Shown one piece after another: positions 17,915 to 26,880 of a stretch of DNA of 64,000 bases. Both the position numbers and the translations under genes were made by a program. Source of the stretch: Pseudomonas pisciculturae (GTDB lineage: Bacteria; Pseudomonadota; Gammaproteobacteria; Pseudomonadales; Pseudomonadaceae); contig NZ_JACVZE010000013.1 of the NCBI RefSeq assembly GCF_015461805.1, forward strand, positions 1 through 64,000, in the 5' to 3' direction. A model generated the notes under the pieces. The model was not told where the DNA came from. It was given only the letters and a program-made list of their open reading frames with translations, and ran no database searches. Numbering within the stretch: position 1 is the first letter of the stretch; every line of letters begins with the position of its first letter.

Positions 17915-19261
17915 TCAGTTGCCCGGGAACAACAGGCTGAGGCCGTGCAAGGTTTCGTCGACGCTGGCGCGATCGTCGATGCGCTGTTGCAGGAAGCGTT
18001 CGATATGCGGGTACAAACCGACCGCCCGGTCCAGTTGCAAGTCATGGCCCTGGGAATAGGCGCCGACGCTGATCAGGTCGCGGTTGCGCTGGTAACGGGA
18101 CAGCGCCTGCTTGAGTTGGTTGGCCTTGCGCTGCTGGGCATCGCTGGCGATGGCGGTCATGGCGCGGCTGATGGACGCTTCGATGTCGATGGCCGGGTAG
18201 TGCCCGCTTTCCGCCAGGTGGCGCGACAGCACGATGTGCCCGTCGAGAATCGCCCGCGCCGAGTCGGCAATCGGGTCCTGTTGGTCGTCGCCCTCGCTGA
18301 GCACCGTATAGAACGCGGTGATCGAGCCACCGCCGGGCGGACCGTTGCCGGTGCGTTCCACCAGTTTGGGCAACTTGGCGAACACCGATGGCGGGTAGCC
18401 CTTGGTGGCCGGTGGTTCGCCCACGGCCAAGGCGATTTCGCGCTGGGCCATGGCGTAGCGGGTCAGGGAGTCCATGATAAGCAGCACGTCCTTGCCCTGC
18501 TCGCGAAAGTCCTCGGCGACCCGCGTGGCGTACAGCGCGCCTTGCAAACGTTGCAGCGGCGAGGTGTCCGCAGGCGCCGCCACCACCACCGAGCGGCGCA
18601 GGCCGTCTTCGCCGAGGATGTTGTCGATAAAATCCTGCACCTCGCGGCCCCGTTCGCCGATCAGCCCCACCACGATCACATCGGCCTGGGTGTAGCGCGC
18701 CATCATGCCCAGCAGTACCGACTTGCCCACACCGGAACCGGCAAACAAGCCCAGCCGCTGGCCGCGCCCCACACAGAGCAAGGCATTGATGGCGCGGATG
18801 CCCACGTCGATCTGGCGATCAATCGGCGCGCGCTTGAGGGGATTGAGCGGCTGGGTATGCAGCCCCGCGTGATGGGCGCCCACCAACGGACCGCGCCCGT
18901 CCAACGGCTGACCGCCGCTGTCGAGTACGCGCCCGAGCAAGCCCATGCCGAGGGGGAAACTGCGATTGCCATCACCTTCATCGGCGGCGAACACCCGTGC
19001 GCCCGGTTGCAGGCCGTGGATTTCCACCAGCGGCATCAGGTACAGGGTCTCGCCAGCAAAACCGACCACTTCGGCTTCGGCAAACACATCGGTGAGTTCA
19101 ATGCGGCATGCGGCGCCCAATGGCAGGCGCAGGCCCACCGCTTCGAGCACCATGCCAGTGGCGCGGGTAATCCGCCCGCTGCGCAGGTGCGGCGCAATCA
19201 GCAAGGGCTTGCCCTGGCAGGCGTCCAACACCCGGTTCCATCGAGCGATATGCGGGTTCAC
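17915..19261 (-). CDS. fliI: FliI, flagellar export ATPase
   Basis: 448 residues. ATPase of the flagellar type III apparatus. Walker A GSGVGKS at residues 175-181, the family segment [13 protein letters not shown], Walker [17 protein letters not shown], and the [12 protein letters not shown] substrate loop are intact. Overlaps fliH by 4 nt. Confidence 0.97.
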   Translation of the reverse strand: MNPHIARWNRVLDACQGKPLLIAPHLRSGRITRATGMVLEAVGLRLPLGAACRIELTDVFAEAEVVGFAGETLYLMPLVEIHGLQPGARVFAADEGDGNRSFPLGMGLLGRVLDSGGQPLDGRGPLVGAHHAGLHTQPLNPLKRAPIDRQIDVGIRAINALLCVGRGQRLGLFAGSGVGKSVLLGMMARYTQADVIVVGLIGERGREVQDFIDNILGEDGLRRSVVVAAPADTSPLQRLQGALYATRVAEDFREQGKDVLLIMDSLTRYAMAQREIALAVGEPPATKGYPPSVFAKLPKLVERTGNGPPGGGSITAFYTVLSEGDDQQDPIADSARAILDGHIVLSRHLAESGHYPAIDIEASISRAMTAIASDAQQRKANQLKQALSRYQRNRDLISVGAYSQGHDLQLDRAVGLYPHIERFLQQRIDDRASVDETLHGLSLLFPGN

Positions 19262-19935
19262 GGCAATTCATCCAGGGCGCGCTCGACGTTGCGCGTGAGC
19301 AGGCTCAGGCGTGACGGCCGCGTGGCGTCCAGCTCACCGCTGGCGCTGGCCACCCGGCAACCGCCGGGGAGCATTGCGGCGTCCGCCTGCAAGGTCCAGC
19401 CCGCCGCTTCGACCTGTTCGCCAAGGCTGTCCTGCACGCGCTGCAAATCCTCGGGGTGGAGCCACAGCTTGGGTTTGCCGGTGAGCTCCAGGTCGCTGTC
19501 GAGCATGCCCTTTACCAGCGTCAGCACCTGCTCCGGTTGGGCGGTCAGCGCGTCGCCAGCCAATTGCCGGGCGGCGTCCAGGGCAATGCGCACCAGTTGG
19601 TGGGCGATGTGCTGGTCCATCGACTTGAGCGCCTCGTCGAAGTTGCGGCACAACTCCAGCAAGGGTTGCAGGGCTTGCACCCGTTGCTGCTGCAACTCCA
19701 CCGCAGCGGCCTGGCGCCCTTCGTCCAGGCCCTGTGTATAACCTTGTTCCACGCCTTGGGCATGCCCGAGTTGCTGGGCCTCGCTGATGGTTTTCTCGCG
19801 CAGCACCTGCATCTCCAGCTTGTGCTGAAAGGCTTGCTTGCGCAGGCGCTCGCGGTGAGTAGTCTGGGGGTCGTCGTTGGGCGCGGCCGGGCTGCCCAAC
19901 GGGTCCATCTGCCAGGGTTGCCAGCGATCAGACAT
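19258..19935 (-). CDS. fliH: FliH, negative regulator of the export ATPase
   Basis: 225 residues, Gln-rich coiled-coil N-terminal half with [13 protein letters not shown], and a C-terminal domain similar to the V-type ATPase peripheral stalk ([15 protein letters not shown]). Binds FliI and docks it at the C ring. Overlaps both neighbours (fliG by 8 nt, fliI by 4 nt). Confidence 0.93.
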   Translation of the reverse strand: MSDRWQPWQMDPLGSPAAPNDDPQTTHRERLRKQAFQHKLEMQVLREKTISEAQQLGHAQGVEQGYTQGLDEGRQAAAVELQQQRVQALQPLLELCRNFDEALKSMDQHIAHQLVRIALDAARQLAGDALTAQPEQVLTLVKGMLDSDLELTGKPKLWLHPEDLQRVQDSLGEQVEAAGWTLQADAAMLPGGCRVASASGELDATRPSRLSLLTRNVERALDELP

Positions 19936-20926
19936 AGGTGTCGTTACCGCGTGCGGTCACGATATCGCCGCTGTCGGACAAGCGCCGCACCACCGCCAGG
20001 ATGGCCTTCTGTTCGGTTTCGATCTGGGACATACGGATCGGCCCGCGCGCCTCCATGTCTTCGCGAAACAGTGCGCCGGCCCGCTGGGACATGTTGTGCA
20101 GGAAGCGTTCGAGCAACGCCGGCGGCGAGCCTTTGAGGGCGATGGCCAGGGAGTTTTGATCGACCTGTTGCAGCAGGGTCTGGATGCCACGGTCGTCCAC
20201 GTCGATCAGGTTTTCGAACAGGAACATCTCGTCGAGGATCTTCTGCGCCAGGTCGTCGCTGTGTTCGCGCACGGTGCCGATGGCCAGTTCTTCGTGGGCC
20301 GAACTCATCAGGTTGAGGATCTCGGCCGCCGTGCGTACGCCGCCCATTTTGCTGCGCTTGAGGCTTTGGCCGTCGAGCATCACGCCAAGCACTTCGGTCA
20401 GTTCCTGCAAGGCCACCGGCTGCACGCCGCTGAAGGTGGCGATACGCAGGATGATGTCGTTGCGCAGGCGGTCGGGCAGCAATTGCAGAATGTCCGAGGC
20501 CTGGTGGCGCTCCAGGTGCACCAGGATGGTGGCGATGATCTGCGGGTGTTCGTCGCGGATCATCTCGGCCACCATCGAGGCTTCCATCAGGTTGAGCTTG
20601 TCGATGCCCGAACCAGTGTTGGTGTTTTCCAGGATGTCGTCGATCAGGCTGGCGGCGCGTTCGCTGCCCAAGGCCTTGGTGAGCACGGCGCGGATATGGT
20701 CGCTGGTCTGGATATTGATGGCGGCGTATTGGTCGGTCTCGTCCATGAACTCTTCCAGCACCAGACGCATTTCTTCATGGGACACCTGGCTCAGGCGCGC
20801 CATTTCCATGCTGATGGCTTCTACATCGCTGCTGGGCAAAAACTTGAAGACTTCCGCCGCGCTGTCGGCGTCCAACGACAGCAGCAAGATCGCACTGCGG
20901 CGCGAGCCGGTCATTTTACTGGTCAT
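19928..20926 (-). CDS. fliG: FliG, rotor switch protein
   Basis: 332 residues, standard length. Rotor protein that contacts the stator. Seen: KMTGSRRSAILLLSLDADSAAEVFK, EHPQIIATILVHLERHQASD, the middle armadillo repeat, and the C-terminal charged torque helix with DDRGIQTLLQQVDQNSLAIALKG. Overlaps fliF by 11 nt. Confidence 0.96.
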   Translation of the reverse strand: MTSKMTGSRRSAILLLSLDADSAAEVFKFLPSSDVEAISMEMARLSQVSHEEMRLVLEEFMDETDQYAAINIQTSDHIRAVLTKALGSERAASLIDDILENTNTGSGIDKLNLMEASMVAEMIRDEHPQIIATILVHLERHQASDILQLLPDRLRNDIILRIATFSGVQPVALQELTEVLGVMLDGQSLKRSKMGGVRTAAEILNLMSSAHEELAIGTVREHSDDLAQKILDEMFLFENLIDVDDRGIQTLLQQVDQNSLAIALKGSPPALLERFLHNMSQRAGALFREDMEARGPIRMSQIETEQKAILAVVRRLSDSGDIVTARGNDTYV

Positions 20927-22628
20927 TTTTCTTCATCCATCCGCGCACGATCATGGCCACCAGACGCGGGTCTTCGGCGGCAATCTGTTGCAGGCTCTGC
21001 ATGTTCTGTTCATACACCGCCGACTTGCGCGGCAAGGTGTGCGGGGTGCTTTCCCCACCGGCCACGACCATGGCGGTACTGGCGCTGGTCGGCACCAGCG
21101 AGGTACCCGGCTCTGCGGTGGCCGCCAGCATCTGCGCCTGATGATGGGCGTTGCGTTTTTGCATCGGGCGCAGCACCCACCACCACAGCGCCAGCGCGGC
21201 AAAGGCCACCAGCAGGTAACGCAGGCCACTGCTCAGCAGGTTGTAGGCCTCGGGGGTTTTCCACCATGGCTGCTCTGTTACCGAAAGGTCTTCGGTCACA
21301 AATGGGCTGTTGATAACTTGCAAGGCATCGCCACGGCTTTCGGTAAAGCCCATGGCCTGGCGTACCAGGTTGTTGATGTTTTCCAGTTCTTCCTTGCTCA
21401 GCGGCTCGGTGCTCGCAGCGCCGTCCTTGAGCACGGTGCGGTAGTTGACGACGACGGCGGTGGTCAGGCGTTGTAGGGTGCCCTGGCTCGACTTGACGTG
21501 TTCGACGTTGCGGTCGACTTCGTAGTTGATCATGTGCTCGCTTTGGGTGGCGCTCTTGGCGCCTTTGGTCTCAGCGGCAGCGGGAGCGCCGCCGGCTGGC
21601 GTCGGCGCGTTGGCCTTGGTCGGTGCAGGCGTATTGGGTGGCGAATTGGTGAGCGCGCCCGGTACGCCACGGCCGGCGTCGTCGCCTTCCACTACGTGTT
21701 CGGAGGTCTGCTTGCTGCGCACGGCCGCATCGTTGGCGTCCTGATTGGGCGCGTAGTGTTCGGCGGTGCTTTCTCGGGTAGAAAAATCCACCTGGGCGAC
21801 CACCTGGGCATGCACGTTCTGGCTGCCGAGCAGCGGCGTGAGGATGTCCTCGATACGGCGCTGATAGGAGCGCTCGATCTCATGCACGTAGTCCAGATGC
21901 GTGCCGTCCGGACCGTTGCTGTCGCCCTGGACCTGGGACAGCAGGCGACCGTTCTGGTCGACCACGGTGACTGCGTCCACGCTCAGTTCCGGCACGCTGG
22001 AGGTGACCAGGTGCACAATCGCGCTGGCCTGGCTTTGCCCCAGCTCACGGCCGGGTTGCAGGGTGAGCACCACCGAAGCACGGGCGGCTTCACGGTCGCG
22101 TACAAACACCGATTGCTTGGCCATCACCAGATGCACCCGCGCCTTGGCGACCGGGCCGAGGGATTCGATGGTGCGCGCCAGCTCGCCTTCCAGGCCGCGC
22201 TGGTAGTTGAGGTGTTCGGCAAACTGGCTGACGCCGAAGGCCTGTTTATCCAGCAGCTCAAAACCGACGCTGCCGCCCTTGGGCAAACCCTGCTCGGCCA
22301 ATTGCAGGCGCAGGGCGCTCATTTTTTCGCTGGGCACCAGGATGGTGTTGCCGCCTTCGCTCAGGCGATAGGGCACGGCGCGCTTGTCCAGCTCGCCAAT
22401 GATCTGCCCGCCATCGGCTTCGCTCAGGCCAGAAAACAACACACGGTATTCCGGCTCGCGCGCCCACAACAACAGCGCCACCACCACCGCGATCACGGTG
22501 GCGGCCGCCAGCAGCAAGGGCAGCAGGGGTTGGTTGCGAAACAGCGTGGTCAACGCTTCCAACGGTTTGACGGGAGCACGGGGCGCCAGATTCTTTTGCG
22601 CGCCTTTGGCCAGGACTGCGGTACTCAC
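20916..22628 (-). CDS. fliF: FliF, MS-ring protein
   Basis: 570 residues. Forms the MS ring. The frame is open much further upstream (to 22859), but GTG at 22626-22628 with GAGG 5 nt before it gives the usual FliF start region. TM1 about residues 43-63 (LPLLLAAATVIAVVVALLLW), ring-building motifs LSEADGGQIIGELDK and GEGELARTIESL, TM2 around residue 460, and a C-terminal FliG-binding tail ending VRGWMKKNDQ. First gene of the leftward fliFGHIJK unit. Confidence 0.95.
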   Translation of the reverse strand: MSTAVLAKGAQKNLAPRAPVKPLEALTTLFRNQPLLPLLLAAATVIAVVVALLLWAREPEYRVLFSGLSEADGGQIIGELDKRAVPYRLSEGGNTILVPSEKMSALRLQLAEQGLPKGGSVGFELLDKQAFGVSQFAEHLNYQRGLEGELARTIESLGPVAKARVHLVMAKQSVFVRDREAARASVVLTLQPGRELGQSQASAIVHLVTSSVPELSVDAVTVVDQNGRLLSQVQGDSNGPDGTHLDYVHEIERSYQRRIEDILTPLLGSQNVHAQVVAQVDFSTRESTAEHYAPNQDANDAAVRSKQTSEHVVEGDDAGRGVPGALTNSPPNTPAPTKANAPTPAGGAPAAAETKGAKSATQSEHMINYEVDRNVEHVKSSQGTLQRLTTAVVVNYRTVLKDGAASTEPLSKEELENINNLVRQAMGFTESRGDALQVINSPFVTEDLSVTEQPWWKTPEAYNLLSSGLRYLLVAFAALALWWWVLRPMQKRNAHHQAQMLAATAEPGTSLVPTSASTAMVVAGGESTPHTLPRKSAVYEQNMQSLQQIAAEDPRLVAMIVRGWMKKNDQ

Positions 22629-22693
22629 GAACACCTCGATGGCGAGGGTAGGGCCTGTACAAAAGACATTGCAGCGTCCGGTAACTGTAGTAA

Positions 22694-22731
22694 GGGGTTC
22701 ATTCTGGCGAAAATGCCAGAAGCTAAACCCC
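22694..22731. promoter_or_regulatory. Nested palindrome in the fliF/fliE divergent region
   Basis: In the 198-nt divergent gap, TTCTGGC (22702-22708) and GCCAGAA (22715-22721) are perfect inverted arms around GAAAAT, and are themselves flanked by GGGGTT (22694-22699) and AACCCC (22726-22731). Both genes are FlhDC-activated in enterics, so this is a candidate shared operator. It is only loosely similar to the flgA/flgB boxes. Confidence 0.45.
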
Positions 22732-22826
22732 GGAAAAGCCACCGCTTTTGTGCTCAATTGGGCGAATGTGCACGTGAGCCCCCTTGGTAATCTGCTGGCC
22801 TGATCGCTGCCTATGAGGCCCGCACC

Positions 22827-23141
22827 ATGAATTCGTCCGCCCTCACCAACGCCCTGCAACAGCTGTCGCTACTGGCCGAACAGGCCGAAGGCGCCAGCAG
22901 CCAGCGCATGGCCCCGGCCACCGGGTTTGCCGGTGAGTTGCAGTCATCGTTGCAGCGCATCAACCAGTTGCAGCAGACCGCGACAAGTCAGTCCAACGCC
23001 TTCCAGGCGGGCAGCGAGTCGGTGTCGTTGAGCGATGTGATGGCCGATTCACAAAAGGCCAGCGTGGCGTTCCAGATGGGTGTGCAGGTGCGTAACCGCC
23101 TGCTCACGGCCTACAAAGACGTGATGGCGATGCAGGTTTAA
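22827..23141 (+). CDS. fliE: FliE, MS ring-rod junction protein
   Basis: 104 residues, exactly the usual size. Adapter between FliF and the rod. C-terminal QKASVAFQMGVQVRNRLLTAYKDVMAMQV region is strongly typical. Divergent from fliF, and 69 nt before fliD. Confidence 0.95.
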   Translation: MNSSALTNALQQLSLLAEQAEGASSQRMAPATGFAGELQSSLQRINQLQQTATSQSNAFQAGSESVSLSDVMADSQKASVAFQMGVQVRNRLLTAYKDVMAMQV

Positions 23142-23149
23142 AAAAGCCC

Positions 23150-23177
23150 TAAAGACGGGCTGGCCGTTTGCCGATGT
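23150..23177 (+). promoter_or_regulatory. Sigma-28 (FliA)-type promoter of fliDST
   Basis: TAAAGACG and GCCGATGT with 12 nt between, 34 nt before the fliD ATG. It shares CCTAAAGACGG and GCCGATGTTC with the fliC promoter at 39701-39728, and in both the TAAAGAC element is flanked by 5-nt complementary arms (AGCCC/GGGCT here). Confidence 0.7.
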
Positions 23178-23210
23178 TCGGTTCAAGCGCACAAACCAGG
23201 ACAGGCACAC

Positions 23211-24617
23211 ATGGCAACCACAACCTCCAGCACGTCGACGGCAACCATCACTTCCCTTGGGGTCGGCTCCGGCCTTGATCTGGACAGTATTCTGACCAGC
23301 CTGGAAGAGTCCAAGGAAGCCAGCCTGCTGACCCCCATCACCACGCAGGAAACCTCGGTCAACGCCGAGATCACCGCCTACGGCACCTTGACCAGCGCCC
23401 TGACTAAATTGCAGACCGCCGCTGAGGCCCTGGCTGACTCAAGCCTGTACGACTCGCTGACCACCAGCCTGTCCGGCAGCGGCGTTACCGCCGCCACCAC
23501 CAGCGATGCAGTCGCCGGCACCTATAAGCTGGAAGTCACCCAACTGGCCCAGGCCCAAAGCCTTTCCACCGATGGCGTGGCGAGCAAGACCACCGCCCTG
23601 GGCACCGGCACCCTCACCCTGCAAGTGGGCACGGCCGATGCGGTGTCGATCACCTTGACCAGCAGCAACAACACCCTGGAAGGCATTCGCACTGCGATCA
23701 ACGCCTCCGGCGCAGGTGTGACCGCCTCCATCGTCAACGACGGCAGCGGCACACCGTATCGCCTGGTACTCACCTCGGACAGCACCGGCACCGCATCGGA
23801 AATGACCGTGAGCTATGCCGGCGACGACAGCACCGACGCGGCCTCCAGCCTGTTTGGCTACGACGGCAGCACCGGCAACATGACCCAGACCGTGGAAGCT
23901 CTGGACGCCGAGCTGACCATCAACGGTATTTCGATTACCAGCCAGACCAACACCGTCGAAGACGCACTGCAAGGTGTCACGCTGAACCTGACCGCCGTCG
24001 GCAGCTCGCAGACCCTGACGATTTCCCAGGACACCGACGCGATCTATGACGCCGTTTCCGCGTTCGTCACCGCCTATAACAGTTACGTTTCCACCGTCGA
24101 TACGCTGACCTCCTACGATGCCGACGCCGATACCGCAGGCGAATTGCTCGGCGATTCGACCACCCGGCGTATCAGCACCAAGCTAAGCAGCGACCTGTAC
24201 AGCGCAGTCGGCAGCGGCACCTTCAGCTACCTGTCGCAGCTGGGTATTTCCCTGGAAGTCGACGGCACCTTGCTGATCGATGAAGACACCCTGACCAGCG
24301 CAATCACCGACAACATCGATGCCGTGTCGGAGTTCTTTATCGGCACCGACGGCACCTCTGGTTTTATCGGCCAGATGACCACCGACCTCGATACTTACCT
24401 GGACGAAGACGATGGCCTGATTGTCGCCCGCACCGACAGCCTGGCCACCAAGCTGGAACAGCTGGAAGACCGTTACGAGGAAAAACAGGCGCTGATCGAC
24501 TCCGAAATGGCGCGCTGGACCGAGCAATTCACCCAGCTCGACACCCTGATTTCGTCGCTCAACTCTACGGCTGACTACCTGACCACCCAGTTCGATGCCC
24601 TCAACAGCAGCGACTGA
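23211..24617 (+). CDS. fliD: FliD, filament cap protein
   Basis: 468 residues, enteric-like length. Caps the filament and folds incoming flagellin. N-terminal motif ITSLGVGSGLDLDSILTSLEE, middle Thr/Ser-rich domains, C-terminal coiled coil LEDRYEEKQALIDSEMARW. First gene of fliDST. Confidence 0.95.
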   Translation: MATTTSSTSTATITSLGVGSGLDLDSILTSLEESKEASLLTPITTQETSVNAEITAYGTLTSALTKLQTAAEALADSSLYDSLTTSLSGSGVTAATTSDAVAGTYKLEVTQLAQAQSLSTDGVASKTTALGTGTLTLQVGTADAVSITLTSSNNTLEGIRTAINASGAGVTASIVNDGSGTPYRLVLTSDSTGTASEMTVSYAGDDSTDAASSLFGYDGSTGNMTQTVEALDAELTINGISITSQTNTVEDALQGVTLNLTAVGSSQTLTISQDTDAIYDAVSAFVTAYNSYVSTVDTLTSYDADADTAGELLGDSTTRRISTKLSSDLYSAVGSGTFSYLSQLGISLEVDGTLLIDEDTLTSAITDNIDAVSEFFIGTDGTSGFIGQMTTDLDTYLDEDDGLIVARTDSLATKLEQLEDRYEEKQALIDSEMARWTEQFTQLDTLISSLNSTADYLTTQFDALNSSD

Positions 24618-24639
24618 CGAACCACGCGGAGCACACTCA

Positions 24640-25047
24640 ATGAATGCCTATCGGGACGCGAACGCCTACGCCAAGGTCGGCGTGGAAAGCGGCATTTTGG
24701 CGGCCTCCCCCCACCAACGCATCGTGATGCTGTTCGACAGCTACCAAGCGTCGATCCGCATCGCGCGCCTGCACTTGCAGGCTGGGCGTATCGCCGAGAA
24801 AGGCCAGGCCATTACCAAGGCAATCAACATCGTCAGCCGCGGTTTGCGTGCCGCGCTAGACCTTGAACAGGGAGGTGAAATCGCCGTGCAACTGGACCAA
24901 CTCTACGACTACGTGGTGCGCTTGCTGCTGCGTGCAAATCTGGATAACGACGACACAGCACTGACCACGGCCGCCGCGCTACTGGAAAATATCGCCGCCG
25001 CCTGGCTGGCCATTGGGTCGCACACTGAGGAAGAGCGGCAGCCATGA
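24640..25047 (+). CDS. fliS: FliS, flagellin export chaperone
   Basis: 135 residues from the ATG at 24640. Binds the disordered C-terminus of flagellin before export. Family motifs YAKVGVESGILAASPHQRIVMLFD and ALDLEQGGEIAVQLDQLYDYVVRLL are clear. Ends in an ATGA overlap with fliT. Confidence 0.95.
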   Translation: MNAYRDANAYAKVGVESGILAASPHQRIVMLFDSYQASIRIARLHLQAGRIAEKGQAITKAINIVSRGLRAALDLEQGGEIAVQLDQLYDYVVRLLLRANLDNDDTALTTAAALLENIAAAWLAIGSHTEEERQP

Positions 25048-25415
25048 TGCAAACACAATTGATCGCTGCTTACGAACAACTGCTCGAACAGTCCCAGCGT
25101 CTGCTTGAATGCGCCAAGCAGGCCGATTGGGATGGGATCTTCGCGTTGAAGTCCCAAGGGCTGATCGACGCAGCTTACTTACGCCGAGCACAAGACCAAG
25201 TTGATATGGATGCCAACGGCCAACAATACAAACTTGAACTACTTAGTCAGATTCTGGCGCTTGAAGAACAAGTAAATACGTTCTTGCATGCGCGGCAAAA
25301 TGACCTGGGCGAGTTGATGCAGATCAATCGCAAGAAGAGCAACCTGAACAACGCCTACGGCGCGTCATCCCATCAAGTGATACCAATAAGCCATTATTTG
25401 TATCGAAAGAAATAA
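25044..25415 (+). CDS. fliT: FliT-type FliD chaperone
   Basis: 123 residues, all-helical (LIAAYEQLLEQSQRLLECAKQADWDGIF). Start overlaps the fliS stop by 4 nt. In enterics FliT chaperones FliD and also inhibits FlhDC; flhDC lies directly downstream here. Sequence conservation is modest, so the call leans on position, size and fold. The 3' end is more AT-rich than the neighbours. Confidence 0.85.
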   Translation: MMQTQLIAAYEQLLEQSQRLLECAKQADWDGIFALKSQGLIDAAYLRRAQDQVDMDANGQQYKLELLSQILALEEQVNTFLHARQNDLGELMQINRKKSNLNNAYGASSHQVIPISHYLYRKK

Positions 25416-25746
25416 CAAGCACCTACACGCTGCCTCTACGCACGACACATAAGTGTGAAAATATCTTTGAGGTACGATAAATCACTGAAAACAGACAAGA
25501 AATAGCCTGCCTCAGTCTGTTATCGTACGGCACACTTGATACTTTAGAAAAAATTAAAAAATAACGGTATTCACGGCCAGCTAGCGGATGGTCGGGAGCA
25601 TGAATAACCGAATAACGCTACAAACAGGCACTCGTTGTACAACCATAAAGGCCTGACTTTAGTACTTGTCGATTTGCAGCACTGACTGCCAGAGGTCGCA
25701 CCATTAGGTGTGCCGAACTGTAGTACCCAACGGGAGGGGTAGAAAG
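25416..25746. promoter_or_regulatory. AT-rich flhDC control region with nested inverted repeats
   Basis: 331 nt without a gene, more AT-rich than the flanks. AAGTGTG (25451-25457) pairs with CACACTT (25531-25537), GTACGATAA (25472-25480) with TTATCGTAC (25520-25528), and CAGAC (25492-25496) with GTCTG (25515-25519): three nested arms centred near 25505. An A/T-rich stretch follows (25545-25565). A good GGAGGGG ribosome site stands at 25731-25738. Most likely the class I master promoter with operator sites, perhaps also the 3' end signal of fliDST. Confidence 0.55.
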
Positions 25747-26082
25747 TTGCCAAATACCAACACTGAGCTTGAAGACATCCAGGACCTGAATCTTTCGTAT
25801 TTATTACTGGCCCAAAATTTATTACGCAAAGATCGCGAGATCGCCATTTTTCGCCTGAAACTCAGCGAACCCATGGCCGACTTGCTGACCAAACTAAGCA
25901 GCAAACAAATGACCCAACTGGCACGGGTTAACCAGTTGATTTGCCGACCGGTTTTCGAAGAAACCGAGCGCCTGTCCAAGGTGCTGGGCAATGCGCGCGA
26001 ACTGGGTATGGTGGAAATACATTCTGCACTGCTGATGGCCGCCGCCGATCGCACAGGCGATTTGCGTATCGGGGAAGGCTGA
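25747..26082 (+). CDS. flhD: FlhD, flagellar master activator subunit
   Basis: 111 residues from a TTG start at 25747, with GGAGGGG about 8 nt upstream. The longer frame from 25708 would add 13 residues that FlhD proteins lack. The family core is obvious: DIQDLNLSYLLLAQNLLRKDREIAIFRLKL. FlhD with FlhC forms the D4C2 activator of class II flagellar genes. Immediately followed by flhC (3 nt). Rare in Pseudomonas, where FleQ normally holds this role. Confidence 0.93.
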   Translation: MPNTNTELEDIQDLNLSYLLLAQNLLRKDREIAIFRLKLSEPMADLLTKLSSKQMTQLARVNQLICRPVFEETERLSKVLGNARELGMVEIHSALLMAAADRTGDLRIGEG

Positions 26083-26085
26083 CCC

Positions 26086-26637
26086 ATGTCAGACAAAAGC
26101 CTGGTCACCGAAATGCAGCAAGTGCAGCTGGCAATCGAACTGATTGAACTGGGTGCACGGCTGCAGGTGCTGGAAACGGAGACCACGCTGAGCCGAGGTC
26201 GCCTGATCCGTCTCTACAAGGAAGTACGAGGCGCCTCGCCCCCCAAAGGCATGCTGCCCTTCTCCACCGACTGGTTCGTGACATGGCTGCCGAATATTCA
26301 CTCGTCGCTGTTCTACGGTATCTACCGCAGCCTGATGGAAATCGGCGGGCATCGCATCGATGCGTTCGTCAAAGCCTATCGGCTGTACCTGGAACAAGTC
26401 GGCGACCAGGAAGGCGAACTGGTGCTGGGCCTCACGAGGGCCTGGACGTTGGTGCGTTTTTTTGAAAGCGACATGTTGGAGTTGATTCGGTGTTCGTGTT
26501 GTTCCGGTGAGTTTGTGGCGCACTCTCATGCGCCGGCGCAGCATTATGTGTGTGGCATTTGCCAGCCGCCGTCGCGGGCGGGGAAGACCCTTAAGCGCAA
26601 AGATATCGACGCACAACTGCTGATCCGCAAGGCCTGA
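26086..26637 (+). CDS. flhC: FlhC, flagellar master activator subunit
   Basis: 183 residues. DNA-binding partner of FlhD. The zinc-binding cysteines are present: C136, C138 or C139, C156 and C159 (CSCCSGEF ... CGIC), the same region as in E. coli FlhC. N-terminus [18 protein letters not shown] is typical. Its presence beside fliA and flgM implies a complete enteric-style three-tier cascade. Confidence 0.95.
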   Translation: MSDKSLVTEMQQVQLAIELIELGARLQVLETETTLSRGRLIRLYKEVRGASPPKGMLPFSTDWFVTWLPNIHSSLFYGIYRSLMEIGGHRIDAFVKAYRLYLEQVGDQEGELVLGLTRAWTLVRFFESDMLELIRCSCCSGEFVAHSHAPAQHYVCGICQPPSRAGKTLKRKDIDAQLLIRKA

Positions 26638-26659
26638 GCGGTCTTCAAGTCAAAGCAGG

Positions 26660-26773
26660 TCCAATGTGGGAGGGGGCTTGCTCCCGATGACGGTGGGTCA
26701 GCTACCTATTAGTTGACTGACACACTGCCATCGGGAGCAAGTCGAATCGTCGCACCGCCCCTCCCACATTGGA
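26660..26773. repeat. REPIN (variant right arm) between flhC and motA
   Basis: Inverted arms TCCAATGTGGGAGGGG and CCCCTCCCACATTGGA. The right arm carries an extra segment, GTCGAATCGTCGCACCG, between GGGAGCAA and CCCCTCCCAC, absent from the left arm. The same insertion is found at 34018-34127 and, in the other orientation, at 45981-46038. Confidence 0.9.
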
Positions 26774-26812
26774 CCTGTGTTGGTTTGTCTTTCGCGCATG
26801 TTCAAAAAGCCC

Positions 26813-26840
26813 TCAATTGCCCCCCCGCCGTTGCCGATAT
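26813..26840 (+). promoter_or_regulatory. Sigma-28 (FliA)-type promoter of motAB
   Basis: TCAA, 16 nt, GCCGATAT, ending 40 nt before the motA GTG. The spacer contains a run of seven C. Same spacing as the flgK, fliD, fliC and flgM sites. Confidence 0.6.
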
Positions 26841-26880
26841 TCAGCAAGTCACCCATTGCTTGAATCTAAGGAACGACCAC

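Noticed and set aside
17945-19741. 598-codon plus-strand frame opposite fliI/fliH
   Set aside because: Shadow frame; both genes on the other strand have full family motifs.
26713-26880. Longer motA start
   Set aside because: The extra 56 residues are translated REP sequence and spacer containing the sigma-28 promoter.
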